DNA from: an uncultured Bryobacteraceae bacterium
Lineage (GTDB): Bacteria; Acidobacteriota; Terriglobia; Bryobacterales; Bryobacteraceae
Length of the DNA stretch: 64,000 bases
Direction: 5' to 3'
Assembly: GCA_937924525.1 (NCBI GenBank)
Contig: CALDSU010000009.1
Span: forward strand, 124,001 to 188,000
Shown: in pieces, positions 42,930 through 51,384 of the stretch
Layout of the letters: each line of letters starts with the position of its first letter
How positions within the stretch are numbered: the stretch's first letter is position 1
Translations under genes and position numbers: made by a program
The notes under the pieces: generated by a model
Told to the model about the DNA's origin: nothing
The model's database searches: none
Seen by the model: the letters and a program-made list of their open reading frames with translations, nothing else

Positions 42930-45620
42930 ATGGCCAGGCAGGCGGAACACCTGCGCCTCGAGGAGGCGCGGCGCGGCTCGGCGCCGTGGAAAAAATGGGG
43001 ACCCTATCTGAGCGAACGCCAGTGGGGCACGGTGCGCGACGACTACAGCGACAACGGGGATGCCTGGAGCTACTTCCCCCACGACCACGCGCGCTCCCGC
43101 GCGTATCAGTGGGGCGAAGATGGCCTGGGCGGGATTTGCGACGACAAGCAGCGGTTGTGTTTCGCGCTCGCGTTGTGGAACGGCGCGGATCCGATCCTCA
43201 AGGAACGCCTGTTCGGCCTGACCAACGCCGAGGGCAACCACGGCGAAGACGTCAAAGAGTATTACTTCTACCTGGACAGCACGCCGACGCACTCGTACAT
43301 GAAGTTCCTGTACAAGTACCCGCAGACGGCGTTCCCTTACCCGGCGCTGGTGGAAACCAACCAGGAACGCTCGCGTTTCGAGATGGAGTACGAGTTGCTC
43401 GATACCGGAGTCTTCGACGAAGACCGTTACTTTGACGTGTTCGTCGAGTACGCCAAGGCCGGGCCCGAAGACATTCTCGTCCGGATCTCCGCCCGGAACC
43501 GCGGGCCGGACGAGGCGGCGCTGGACGTGCTGCCGACGCTGTGGTTCCGCAATACGTGGTCGTGGCCAGCGGGAACGGCCAAGCCGGTCCTGCGCGGCGA
43601 GGAGGGCGGCGTGGTGGCCCAGCATCGGGAACTGGGCCGCCTGCGCCTGGCCGCGGACGGGAACCCGGAGTGGCTGTTCACGGAGAATGAAACCAATGAG
43701 GAGCGCCTCTTCGGTAAGCCGAATCCCCAGCCTTACCGAAAGGACGCCTTTCACGCCCGCGTAATCGGCGGCCAAACCGGCGCGGTGAATCCCGAGCGGG
43801 TGGGAACGAAGGCGGCGGCCTGGTACCGCGTGCGGGTTCCGCCTGGAGAGACGCGGACCCTCCGGCTTCGGCTCAGCGCGGACGCCGCCGGCGCCGGCGA
43901 CGACTTCGATCACATCTTTGCGGCGCGTCTGGCCGAAGCCGACGGCTTCTACGACACGATCGCGCCGGACAACTTCACCGAAGACGAGTACCGGGTATTC
44001 CGCCAGGCGCTGGCGGGCATGTTCTGGACCAAGCAATATTACTATTTCGACGTGGATCGCTGGCTGCGCCAGCACGGCGTCGAGCCCCTGCGCCCGCCCC
44101 GCCAGGCGCGGCTTCGCAACCTGCACTGGTTCCACATGTTGAATGACGATGTGATCTCCATGCCCGACAAATGGGAGTATCCGTGGTATGCGGCCTGGGA
44201 TCTGGCTTTTCACACGAGCGCGCTCGCCCTTGCCGACATTGACTTCGCCAAGGAGCAGCTTGACCTGATGCTACGCGAGGTGTACCTGCACCCCAACGGG
44301 CAGATTCCGGCCTACGAGTGGAACTTCGGCGATGTGAATCCTCCGGTGCACGCCTGGGCGACGCTGGCGATCTACGCCCAGGAACGCGAATTGCGCGGGC
44401 AGGGTGACATTGCGTTCTTAAAGCACGCGTTTCAAAAACTGCTGTTGAACTTTACTTGGTGGGTAAACCGCAAGGACCCCAGCGGGCGCAATGTGTTTGA
44501 AGGCGGATTCCTGGGGTTGGACAACATCGGCGTGTTCGACCGGAGCAAACCGTTGCCGACCGGCGGGTTTCTGGAACAGGCCGATGGGACCGCGTGGATG
44601 GCGATGTTCGCCCAGAACATGCTCGAGATGGTGCTCGAACTGGCCACCCATGACCCGGCTTACGAGGACCTTGGCCATAAGTTCATCGAGCACTTCCTCT
44701 GGATTGCGGCCGCCATGGACAGAGCTGGCGACAACCACGATGAGATGTGGGACGACGAAGAAGGCTTCTTTTACGATTTGCTGCGTTATCCGGACGGCAG
44801 CGGCCACCGGATCAAGGTGCGGTCGATGGTCGGGCTGCTGCCGCTGTGCGCGGCAACGGTGCTCTCACGGGAAACGATCGAGCGCTTTCCGAAGGTGGTG
44901 CGCCGCACCCAGCAGTTTCTCGACCGGCACCCACACCTGACGGTGAATATTCACCCGCCCGAGCAACCCGGCGCCGAGGGGCGGTGGCTGCTGGCGGTGC
45001 TCAACGAGCGCAAACTGCGCCGCGTGCTCCAGTACATGCTCGACGAGCGGCGGTTTCTGAGCCCTTTCGGCATCCGGTCGTTGTCCAAGTTTCATCAAGC
45101 CAACCCGTACGTCTTTACCGTGCACGGACAGGAGCACCGCGTCGAGTATTGGCCGGCGGAATCGCACAGCGGCATGTTCGGCGGAAATTCGAATTGGCGC
45201 GGACCGGTGTGGTTCCCCGTCAACGCCCTGATTATCCGGGCGTTGCTTCAGTATTACCTGTATTACGGCGACGGTTTCAAGGTGGAGTGCCCGGCGGGAT
45301 CGGGCCGCGAGATGAATCTGTTTGAAGTCGCCCGCGAGATCGGCCGGAGGCTGGCGGCGATTTTTCTGCGGGACGCCTCGGGCCGGCGACCGGTGTTCGG
45401 CGGCGCGGCTAAGTTCCAGTCCGATCCGCATTGGCGCGACTGCCTGCTGTTTTACGAGTATTTCCACGGCGACAACGGCGCGGGTCTCGGCGCCAGTCAT
45501 CAAACCGGCTGGACAGGCTTGGTGGCTCGCTTCCTTCAAATCTTCGCCATGCTCGATGCCGAGGAACTGCTGCACGGTGGGCATACGCGTCCGCTGACCA
45601 AAGCGTACCGGGAAGAGTGA
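42930..45620 (+). CDS. GH63-family glucosidase-like protein
   Basis: 896 residues, no signal peptide, so cytoplasmic. It matches the MGH1/GH63 group: [23 protein letters not shown] at the N terminus, [19 protein letters not shown] with a candidate acid Asp, [20 protein letters not shown], and [21 protein letters not shown] near the C terminus, where the second carboxylate follows. Relatives hydrolyse alpha-glucosides such as glucosylglycerate or mannosylglycerate. The ATG at 42930 is chosen because GAGGAG (42915-42920) has 9-base spacing to it but only 3 to a GTG at 42924. Operon with the PfpI gene. Confidence 0.87.
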   Translation: MARQAEHLRLEEARRGSAPWKKWGPYLSERQWGTVRDDYSDNGDAWSYFPHDHARSRAYQWGEDGLGGICDDKQRLCFALALWNGADPILKERLFGLTNAEGNHGEDVKEYYFYLDSTPTHSYMKFLYKYPQTAFPYPALVETNQERSRFEMEYELLDTGVFDEDRYFDVFVEYAKAGPEDILVRISARNRGPDEAALDVLPTLWFRNTWSWPAGTAKPVLRGEEGGVVAQHRELGRLRLAADGNPEWLFTENETNEERLFGKPNPQPYRKDAFHARVIGGQTGAVNPERVGTKAAAWYRVRVPPGETRTLRLRLSADAAGAGDDFDHIFAARLAEADGFYDTIAPDNFTEDEYRVFRQALAGMFWTKQYYYFDVDRWLRQHGVEPLRPPRQARLRNLHWFHMLNDDVISMPDKWEYPWYAAWDLAFHTSALALADIDFAKEQLDLMLREVYLHPNGQIPAYEWNFGDVNPPVHAWATLAIYAQERELRGQGDIAFLKHAFQKLLLNFTWWVNRKDPSGRNVFEGGFLGLDNIGVFDRSKPLPTGGFLEQADGTAWMAMFAQNMLEMVLELATHDPAYEDLGHKFIEHFLWIAAAMDRAGDNHDEMWDDEEGFFYDLLRYPDGSGHRIKVRSMVGLLPLCAATVLSRETIERFPKVVRRTQQFLDRHPHLTVNIHPPEQPGAEGRWLLAVLNERKLRRVLQYMLDERRFLSPFGIRSLSKFHQANPYVFTVHGQEHRVEYWPAESHSGMFGGNSNWRGPVWFPVNALIIRALLQYYLYYGDGFKVECPAGSGREMNLFEVAREIGRRLAAIFLRDASGRRPVFGGAAKFQSDPHWRDCLLFYEYFHGDNGAGLGASHQTGWTGLVARFLQIFAMLDAEELLHGGHTRPLTKAYREE

Positions 45621-45655
45621 AGCCGGATCGACTCGATCGGCGCCGGGGACCGGGC

Positions 45656-46345
45656 TTACCGGGCGGGAATTGCGGAGAAGGGCACGTTGAGGATCGGATA
45701 CCGCCGCCAGTCGCGGTAGTTGAAGTGCCACCACTCGTTGGGATCCACGGTGAAGCCCTCGGCTTCCATCGCCCGGCGCAGCCGGTCGCGCGCCTGCCGC
45801 TGCGCCGCGGTTCCGCCGGGGTAATCCGGCGCGGCGCGGGAGCTCATTTCGTCGTAGCCGCTCGGCATCTCGACTTCGCGGCCCGTCCGGCGATCGTACA
45901 GGGTCAGGTCGACCGCGCAACCCCGGTTGTGCTTGGAGCCCTGGCGGGGGTTGGCGACGAACTTGCGGAGGCCCGGCGAAGTCTGGTCCCAGAATTGCTT
46001 GGTGACCGACCACGGCCGGTAGCCGTCGAACACCAGCAAGCCGTACCCCTCCGCCGCCAGCGCCCGATGGACCCGCACCAGCGCTTCCGCGGCCGGCCGC
46101 TGGAGAAACGCCCGCGCTTCGCCGTAGACCGGGCGTCCGGTGAAGTTGTTCGTCGTCGCGTACCGGATGTCGAGGCGAATCGTGGGATCCAGCCGCACCA
46201 GTTCCACGAGGTCGGGCGGCAGAAACGGTCCGGATTCCCGCGGCGGTCCGCCGCCGGCGCCCGCCAAGCCGGCCGCGGCCAGAGCCAGGAACACATAGCG
46301 CGTCGCTCTCTCCACCACTACGCCGCTGCCGGAGGGGGCCCGCAT
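45656..46345 (-). CDS. D-alanyl-D-alanine dipeptidase (VanX/DdpX-like, peptidase M15D)
   Basis: 229 residues with an N-terminal export signal (RYVFLALAAAGLAGAG). Zinc and catalytic residues are present: VFDGYRPWSV with the substrate Arg, SKHNRGCAVDLTLYD giving S-x-H-x-x-G-x-A-x-D, and EWWHFNY giving the catalytic Glu and second His. It hydrolyses D-Ala-D-Ala in the periplasm; in organisms with no vancomycin cluster, as here, this points to peptidoglycan turnover rather than resistance. AAGGG precedes the ATG by about 7 bases. It converges on the GH63 gene. Confidence 0.92.
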   Translation of the reverse strand: MRAPSGSGVVVERATRYVFLALAAAGLAGAGGGPPRESGPFLPPDLVELVRLDPTIRLDIRYATTNNFTGRPVYGEARAFLQRPAAEALVRVHRALAAEGYGLLVFDGYRPWSVTKQFWDQTSPGLRKFVANPRQGSKHNRGCAVDLTLYDRRTGREVEMPSGYDEMSSRAAPDYPGGTAAQRQARDRLRRAMEAEGFTVDPNEWWHFNYRDWRRYPILNVPFSAIPAR

Positions 46346-46522
46346 CCGCTACCCTTCAGCCCCCATTCGGGGGAGCGCCTTCCACAATACAACGAAGCTC
46401 CGCGACCGGCCGCCAAACGTCCCGGGCAAGAACGGGATCCGGCCGGCGTTTACGGAGGAGAAAGCGTTGTTAAAGCTCATCGGCCGTTGGCCCCTCGCCG
46501 GGCGGGCTTTCCGCGAAGGCAA

Positions 46523-46551
46523 TTTACGCGCGTTCCGCCGCCGACTAAACT
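46523..46551 (+). promoter_or_regulatory. Promoter TTTACG-N17-TAAACT
   Basis: A -35-like TTTACG (46523-46528) and -10-like TAAACT (46546-46551) with the ideal 17-base spacer, 9 bases before the ATG at 46561. Confidence 0.45.
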
Positions 46552-46560
46552 AAGCTCTGT

Positions 46561-47658
46561 ATGCAAGTATCGAACTGGACTCGCCGCGGGTTTCTGGCCG
46601 CGCCGGCGGCGCTGGGCGGCGCGGCCGTTCTGGCGGCGCAGGCGCCCAACGACACGGTGCGCGTCGCTTTTATCGGCGTGGGCAACCGCGGCCATTTCCT
46701 CCTGACCCGCATGTTGAAAGTGCCCGGCGTGAAGGTGGTGGCCGTATGCGATCTCGACCCCGAACGCCTGAAGAAAGCCGCGGCCATCGCCGAGGGCGCC
46801 GGCGCCTACACCGATTACCACCGGCTGCTCGAGCGGAAGGACATTGACGCCGTGGTGATCGCCACGCCGGTCGACCTGCACAAAGACATGACCGTGGCCG
46901 CGCTCGAGGTGGGCTTCCACGTCTATTGCGAGAAACCGATGGCGGCGACCCCGGAGGAATGCCGGATGGTGGCGAATGCGGCGGCCAGCGCCAAGGGCAT
47001 CCTCCAGCTTGGCTTCCAGTTGCGGCACGACCCCGCGCGGTCGGCTTCCATACAGTTCATCCACCAGGGCGGCTTGGGCGACGTGCTGTTCCTGCAAGGC
47101 TACCGGCACACCGGCGACCTGCCCCGTAACACCCCCTGGTATTTCGACCGCACCCGCTCGGGCGACAACATCGTGGAGCAGGCGTGCCACATCCTCGACC
47201 TGATGGTGTGGGCGGTGGGCGCGCACCCGCTGCGCGCTTACGGTTCCGGCGGCATCAACCTGTTCAAGAACGAACCGCCGGGGCGCACCACCATGGACAA
47301 CTATGTCGTCCTCTACGAATTCCCCGGCGACATACGCCTGGAGTTCAGCCACATCTACTTCGATCCGCCCGGCTTCTCCGGCGTCAAGGAGCGCGTGTAC
47401 GGATCGCTGGGCGCCATCGACCTGACGACAGGGATCTTTATCGAACGCGAAAAGAAGATCGAGCGGCGGATCGAATCGCCGCTGGCGGGGCAGGATTCCA
47501 ACTACCTGTCGCTGGCGGCTTTCATCGACAACGCCCGGGCAAGGAAAACGCCGCTGAACAGCGCGGAGGCGGGACTGCGGTCCACGCTGACCGCCATCCT
47601 GGGCCGCAAGGCCATTTACGAGCGCCGGGTGGTGACGTGGGAGGAAGTGGCGGACTGA
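46561..47658 (+). CDS. Tat-exported Gfo/Idh/MocA-family oxidoreductase
   Basis: 365 residues. Leader QVSNWTRRGFLAAPAALGGAA is a canonical twin-arginine signal. The Rossmann fold starts VRVAFIGVGNRGHFLL with intact G-x-G-x-x-G, then VYCEKPMAA with the conserved Glu-Lys-Pro, and NIVEQACHILDLMVW with the family His. NADP is probably bound before folded export, as for glucose-fructose oxidoreductase. Substrate unknown. It stands alone on the + strand with its own promoter-like site. Confidence 0.86.
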   Translation: MQVSNWTRRGFLAAPAALGGAAVLAAQAPNDTVRVAFIGVGNRGHFLLTRMLKVPGVKVVAVCDLDPERLKKAAAIAEGAGAYTDYHRLLERKDIDAVVIATPVDLHKDMTVAALEVGFHVYCEKPMAATPEECRMVANAAASAKGILQLGFQLRHDPARSASIQFIHQGGLGDVLFLQGYRHTGDLPRNTPWYFDRTRSGDNIVEQACHILDLMVWAVGAHPLRAYGSGGINLFKNEPPGRTTMDNYVVLYEFPGDIRLEFSHIYFDPPGFSGVKERVYGSLGAIDLTTGIFIEREKKIERRIESPLAGQDSNYLSLAAFIDNARARKTPLNSAEAGLRSTLTAILGRKAIYERRVVTWEEVAD

Positions 47659-47809
47659 CCCGCGGGGAGCGGAAGGCAAGCGAAGGCCACGCGGCGGGGT
47701 ACGGGTCATTCTCTTCTCCGGGCTTCCGGGGAGCGCCCGCGCGCCGGGGAACAACCCCCGCAACGCTGTTCTGCTCGAGGAATTTGTGTCCCGGCTTTTC
47801 ACCAAGCTC

Positions 47810-48379
47810 CTAGCGGCGGCCTGCGCGGAGGGAATGCAGGTATTCCCGAAGCGGGGCGTGCCACGCGGGGCGGTCCCAAAGGTGCTGGTCAGGGTAAGGG
47901 TCGGCGAGGCGGTAAGCGCCCTGGGCCGGCGGCCGGCGCGCCGGCCAGTCCTCCGCGGTCGCGACGTAGTCCCCGATGCGGTATCCATACAGGTCGAGGT
48001 GGCGGATGCCCATCGCAAGGGCGGCCTCGCAGATTTCCCGGATCTTGTCAAAGGTGGGATGGGTGGCCGGACCAGGTTTGCGTAACTCCAGGATGTTGGC
48101 GACCCAGAAAGTGTAGATGATTCGTTTTTCCGGACCCACCGCGGCGCGGGTGGTTTCCAGCACGCGGCGCGTGTTTTCGACCGCCTTGCGCCGCGAGTCG
48201 GGCGAATCGTCCCAGCGGGGAATGCTGTAGGCGCCCACGGCGTCCAGGGGGCGGGAGACCCGGCGGTAATCGGCGCCGGTGGCGTCGCGCGCGGTTTGGG
48301 AGAGCGTTTCATCTGGAGATCCCTGCTCGCGGCTCCGTAGGGAACCGACACGGTAGGGCGTCGTGTAGCAACCCGAGTC
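47810..48379 (-). pseudogene. N-terminally truncated protein fragment
   Basis: A frame with protein-like text (VGAYSIPRWDDSPDSRRKAV, EKRIIYTFWVANILELRK, RHLDLYGYRIGDYVA) that is open from a TAG at about 48383 with no ATG, only a GTG at 48238. It reads like the last third of a TIM-barrel-type protein. It lies on the same strand as, and about 100 bases beyond, the LarA-type gene. The lost front suggests a deletion. I do not recognise the family. Confidence 0.4.
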
Positions 48380-48476
48380 TAGCTAGGGCTATCGACAAAG
48401 GCGCCTCCGCCCGTGCGTCTCCCGGCGGCGAAGCGAGCTGCGTCGCGACCGCCCGCCAAAAAGCCAGGCGGCAGAT

Positions 48477-49766
48477 TCAAACTACCGCCAACTCCGGCTC
48501 GGCGATGCGGGGAAAGACATAGGGTCCTTCGGGAATCACCGCGATTCGGGCGGTTTCGGGCAGTCCCTCCAGCCAGGCGTCCACGGCTTCCCCAACGGTC
48601 CCGAAAGAGGGCCCCCAGAGGGAGGAGTGATACTCGGGCGGCAATCCGGGAACGTAGAAGAAAATCCGGTGCTTGGCGGTCACCAGCCCCAGCTTTTCCA
48701 GTTGCCATTGATCGACGATCACCGGCTGGTTGACGATGTGCTCCATGAACTGCCGGTCGGAGGGGAAATCCCGGATCATGCGACTGAATTCCGGCGCGCC
48801 GGCGCCTTCTTCGCAAGCGGCCACCAGCAGGATCCGTCCGCCCGGCTTCAAAATGTGCTGCGCCGCCGTGATGCCTTTCACGGCTTGGTAGAAGGTCAGG
48901 TCCAGCGGGTAGCCTGCCGAAGTGGTGAGGACGGCGTCGACGGGCTCGGGCAATTGTTCCAGCAGAGCACGCCGCACAAAGCGGACGCCGGCGCGGTGGG
49001 CCTCCACCGGGTCGCCGGCAAAGACGCCCGCGATGCGCCGGTCACGGCTCAGGGCGACATCGAGCATGAAACTGTGGCCGGCCAGTGCGGCGATCTCGAG
49101 CAGTTCCCGGTGGAGCGGGTTGTCCTCCACCGAGCCCTCGACAGCGCGCGGATCGCGCATGAACCGCGGACTGTGCAGGACCTTAATGGTTTCCTGCGCC
49201 GCCAGGCCCGGGGCAATGAGCTTGCGGCCTCCGGAAAAACCCAGCATCAGGTGGGGTTCGATAAAACCCAGGGTGATGCGTAGATCGGCGGCGGCGAAGC
49301 GCTCATCAATCCAGACGGGCGTTCCTGAGGTGGTTTGTCCCAGATTCCGGTGTTCTTCCCTATTGCGGGCATTGTGGTTCCCGATAAGGTAGGAGGAAGC
49401 GATCTCTTCGCCCACGATTTCGCGGATTTCGGCGTTGGTGGCAGGTCGGTGGAGTCCGGTGGCGATGAGGAGGGTGGTGTGCTCCCGGGGGATTCCCGCC
49501 TGGTGCAACCGCCGCAGCAGAGGGGGCAGCGTGAAACGATTTGGCGCCGGACGCGTGATGTCGCAGACCGAAAGCGCCGCACTCGATTTGCCTCGGGCCA
49601 GTTGTTCCAGGGGCGGAGAGGCAATCGGATGATCCAGCGCCTCCTCCAGCGCTCCTTGCGGATCGTCCAACGGCTGGGCGGACCGGGCTTCCAGCACTTG
49701 ATATCGAAACCGGTCCGGGAGGTTCGTCGTCAAACCTGTTTTTCCGAAGGCGAGATCCACGCGCAT
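48477..49766 (-). CDS. Nickel-dependent lactate racemase-family protein (LarA-like)
   Basis: 429 residues. By eye it keeps the LarA active-site set: VCDITRPAP near 68-76, His106 in ATGLHRP, His172 in IEPHLMLG, the pincer-attachment Lys182 in GFSGGRKLIAPG, and His198 in VLHSP, all about two residues short of the Lactiplantibacillus LarA numbering. It should therefore use the nickel-pincer nucleotide cofactor and racemise or epimerise a 2-hydroxyacid. The maturation genes larB, larC and larE are not in the window. A TATGAT box lies 11 bases before the ATG. Confidence 0.87.
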   Translation of the reverse strand: MRVDLAFGKTGLTTNLPDRFRYQVLEARSAQPLDDPQGALEEALDHPIASPPLEQLARGKSSAALSVCDITRPAPNRFTLPPLLRRLHQAGIPREHTTLLIATGLHRPATNAEIREIVGEEIASSYLIGNHNARNREEHRNLGQTTSGTPVWIDERFAAADLRITLGFIEPHLMLGFSGGRKLIAPGLAAQETIKVLHSPRFMRDPRAVEGSVEDNPLHRELLEIAALAGHSFMLDVALSRDRRIAGVFAGDPVEAHRAGVRFVRRALLEQLPEPVDAVLTTSAGYPLDLTFYQAVKGITAAQHILKPGGRILLVAACEEGAGAPEFSRMIRDFPSDRQFMEHIVNQPVIVDQWQLEKLGLVTAKHRIFFYVPGLPPEYHSSLWGPSFGTVGEAVDAWLEGLPETARIAVIPEGPYVFPRIAEPELAVV

Positions 49767-49777
49767 ATTCGCACCGT

Positions 49778-49783
49778 ATCATA
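49778..49783 (-). promoter_or_regulatory. -10-like hexamer TATGAT
   Basis: TATGAT on the minus strand, 11 bases before the LarA-type ATG. Confidence 0.4.
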
Positions 49784-49846
49784 ATCGCCGAAACGTTTGG
49801 CCGGGCAATTGCACCAAAAGGAGTGAGGGATCCGGAGGGGTCGACC

Positions 49847-49930
49847 ATGGTGATCGTAAGCATACTCGGGTTGGTGATTCTTTCGTTGCTCTTATCGAGC
49901 TTGTCGTCGCCTCCGCGGCTCGGCCGGTAA
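49847..49930 (+). CDS. 27-residue hydrophobic mini-protein
   Basis: ATG with GGAGGGG at 49833-49839 seven bases upstream, then 27 codons and TAA. The product is a single hydrophobic helix (VIVSILGLVILSLLLSSL) with a short basic tail (PPRLGR). The good ribosome site, the membrane-helix composition and the lack of any other gene nearby make it a plausible small membrane protein. It is unlike anything I recognise beyond a general resemblance to KdpF-sized proteins. Confidence 0.42.
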   Translation: MVIVSILGLVILSLLLSSLSSPPRLGR

Positions 49931-50755
49931 GTGTACACGTGGACACAGGCGTGCCTACTTTTTACACACGGACGGGTTCGCGGGGATACGGCCGCGTGGC
50001 AGGCGGCGAGAGATCGCGCCTGTGCTGCGGTCCGCCCGCACGAAAACCGTCGCCCCCTGCTTGCGTTTAGATCGGCCCCAATTTCCATTCGACACCGCAG
50101 CGTGGCGTGCGGGCGCTGTAACCTAGGCCTCAGTTGTTTCCCTGAGATCCGCCCCGGCGGGCCAAGACGCGGACAGCAGCGGTTGCCCATCGCAAGACGG
50201 CTGATCGAAACAATGACGTTGCGAACGATTGCTGGCGCGGCGCCGGCGTCACCCAGAGTGGGCGTGCCCGTCTCGAAAAGGGTCCGTTGCGTCACTTACC
50301 GGCGCGAGGATCAAGTTCGCTTCATGCAAGCATCGGCCGAGCCGGAGGGCGGCCCTTACCCGCCACGCCACTCCGCCGGCGAGATCACTAAACTTCGGCA
50401 AGGGGTTCCCCATCCAAGCAGTTACGACTGGTGGACCCGGGCGCTGGCCCGGTTGCCCGGGACCGGCAAGTGATACACTGAAGATCGGGCAAGCCGGGGG
50501 AGACCACCTTCCCGGCGAGCCGTATAAAGCCGGCCGATCGCGTTTAGATTCGGCGGTGCGAGAAGCGGACGTTGCGGTGTTCCACGGGGCCAGGGTTACG
50601 ACGCGGCCACGTTCGCCGAACGCGGAGGTTTTGTTCACGTATTGGTAAACGGTAAGCCTGTTCTCCTGCACGGGAGAGCGACCCCAGAGCGTCCGGGACG
50701 CGTTCTTGACGATCCGGCGCGTATGTAAGGAAGACGAAAACGCAGAGTGACGATT
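49931..50755. other. Long non-coding stretch, no gene seen
   Basis: About 825 bases with several open frames on both strands but no supported protein. The frames lack signal peptides, domains and ribosome sites. It may hold the promoter of the PEGA gene or decayed sequence; I see no clear repeat or terminator. Confidence 0.45.
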
Positions 50756-51310
50756 ATGAGACTCCTGATCCTTTTCCTGGTATCCCTGCTCGCGCTACCT
50801 CTCTGTGCGGCCGACGACGAAGGGTACATCAAAGCGCGCGGTAATCCGACGGGCGCGGGCTTGTTTGTGGACGGCAAGTATGTCGGTCCCGCGGGCCGCT
50901 TCACGGTGCCCGAGAAGTACGCGGTGGAGCCGGGCGAGCGCGAAATCACGCTGCGCGACCCGCGTTTTGAAGAGTACACCACCAAAGTCACGGTGACCGC
51001 CGGCAAGACGACCAAGATTAAATACAAGCTGAAGAAGCTGGAACCGCCGAAAGGGCCTTTCGGTCGCATCCGCTTTGGTCCGGGCCTTCCGGAATCTTTC
51101 ATGTCCGTGGCGCACGGCGATGTTGGCCCGATTTACGTCAACGACCGGTTTTGGGGCTTCATTGACGAACTGAACAACCCCGGCGGCGGCATCATGCTTC
51201 CTCCCGGCGAGTATACGATCCGCGCCGAGCCGCGGGACTTTGCCCCGGTGAACCAGAAAGTGACGGTCGAGGCGAACAAGGTTACGGTGATTCCGCTGAC
51301 CCGGCGCTAG
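50756..51310 (+). CDS. Exported PEGA-domain protein
   Basis: 184 residues with a signal peptide (RLLILFLVSLLALPLCAAD). Two PEGA-type beta modules follow: GAGLFVDGKYVGPAGRFT...VEPGEREITLRDPRFEEY, and VGPIYVNDRFWGFIDELNN...LPPGEYTIRAEPRDF. The end is TVIPLTRR. PEGA modules are thought to bind surface polysaccharide or protein; no enzyme motif is present. The ATG at 50756 starts the signal peptide properly; a GTG at 50747 is also in frame. Confidence 0.82.
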   Translation: MRLLILFLVSLLALPLCAADDEGYIKARGNPTGAGLFVDGKYVGPAGRFTVPEKYAVEPGEREITLRDPRFEEYTTKVTVTAGKTTKIKYKLKKLEPPKGPFGRIRFGPGLPESFMSVAHGDVGPIYVNDRFWGFIDELNNPGGGIMLPPGEYTIRAEPRDFAPVNQKVTVEANKVTVIPLTRR

Positions 51311-51384
51311 GCGCGAAGGGCGCTGTTCTTCATCAATCGGGAGCCGGCCTAACCCCGGCTCCCGGCGCTTTCCGGTTCGATCTC

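Noticed and set aside
45656-46345. Vancomycin-resistance locus (VanX)
   Set aside because: No VanH, VanA or VanRS neighbours; an export signal suggests a cell-wall turnover dipeptidase.
50229-50671. Open frames of 139-140 codons on each strand
   Set aside because: Low-quality composition (Arg/Pro/Ala), no start context and mutually overlapping; not supported as genes.
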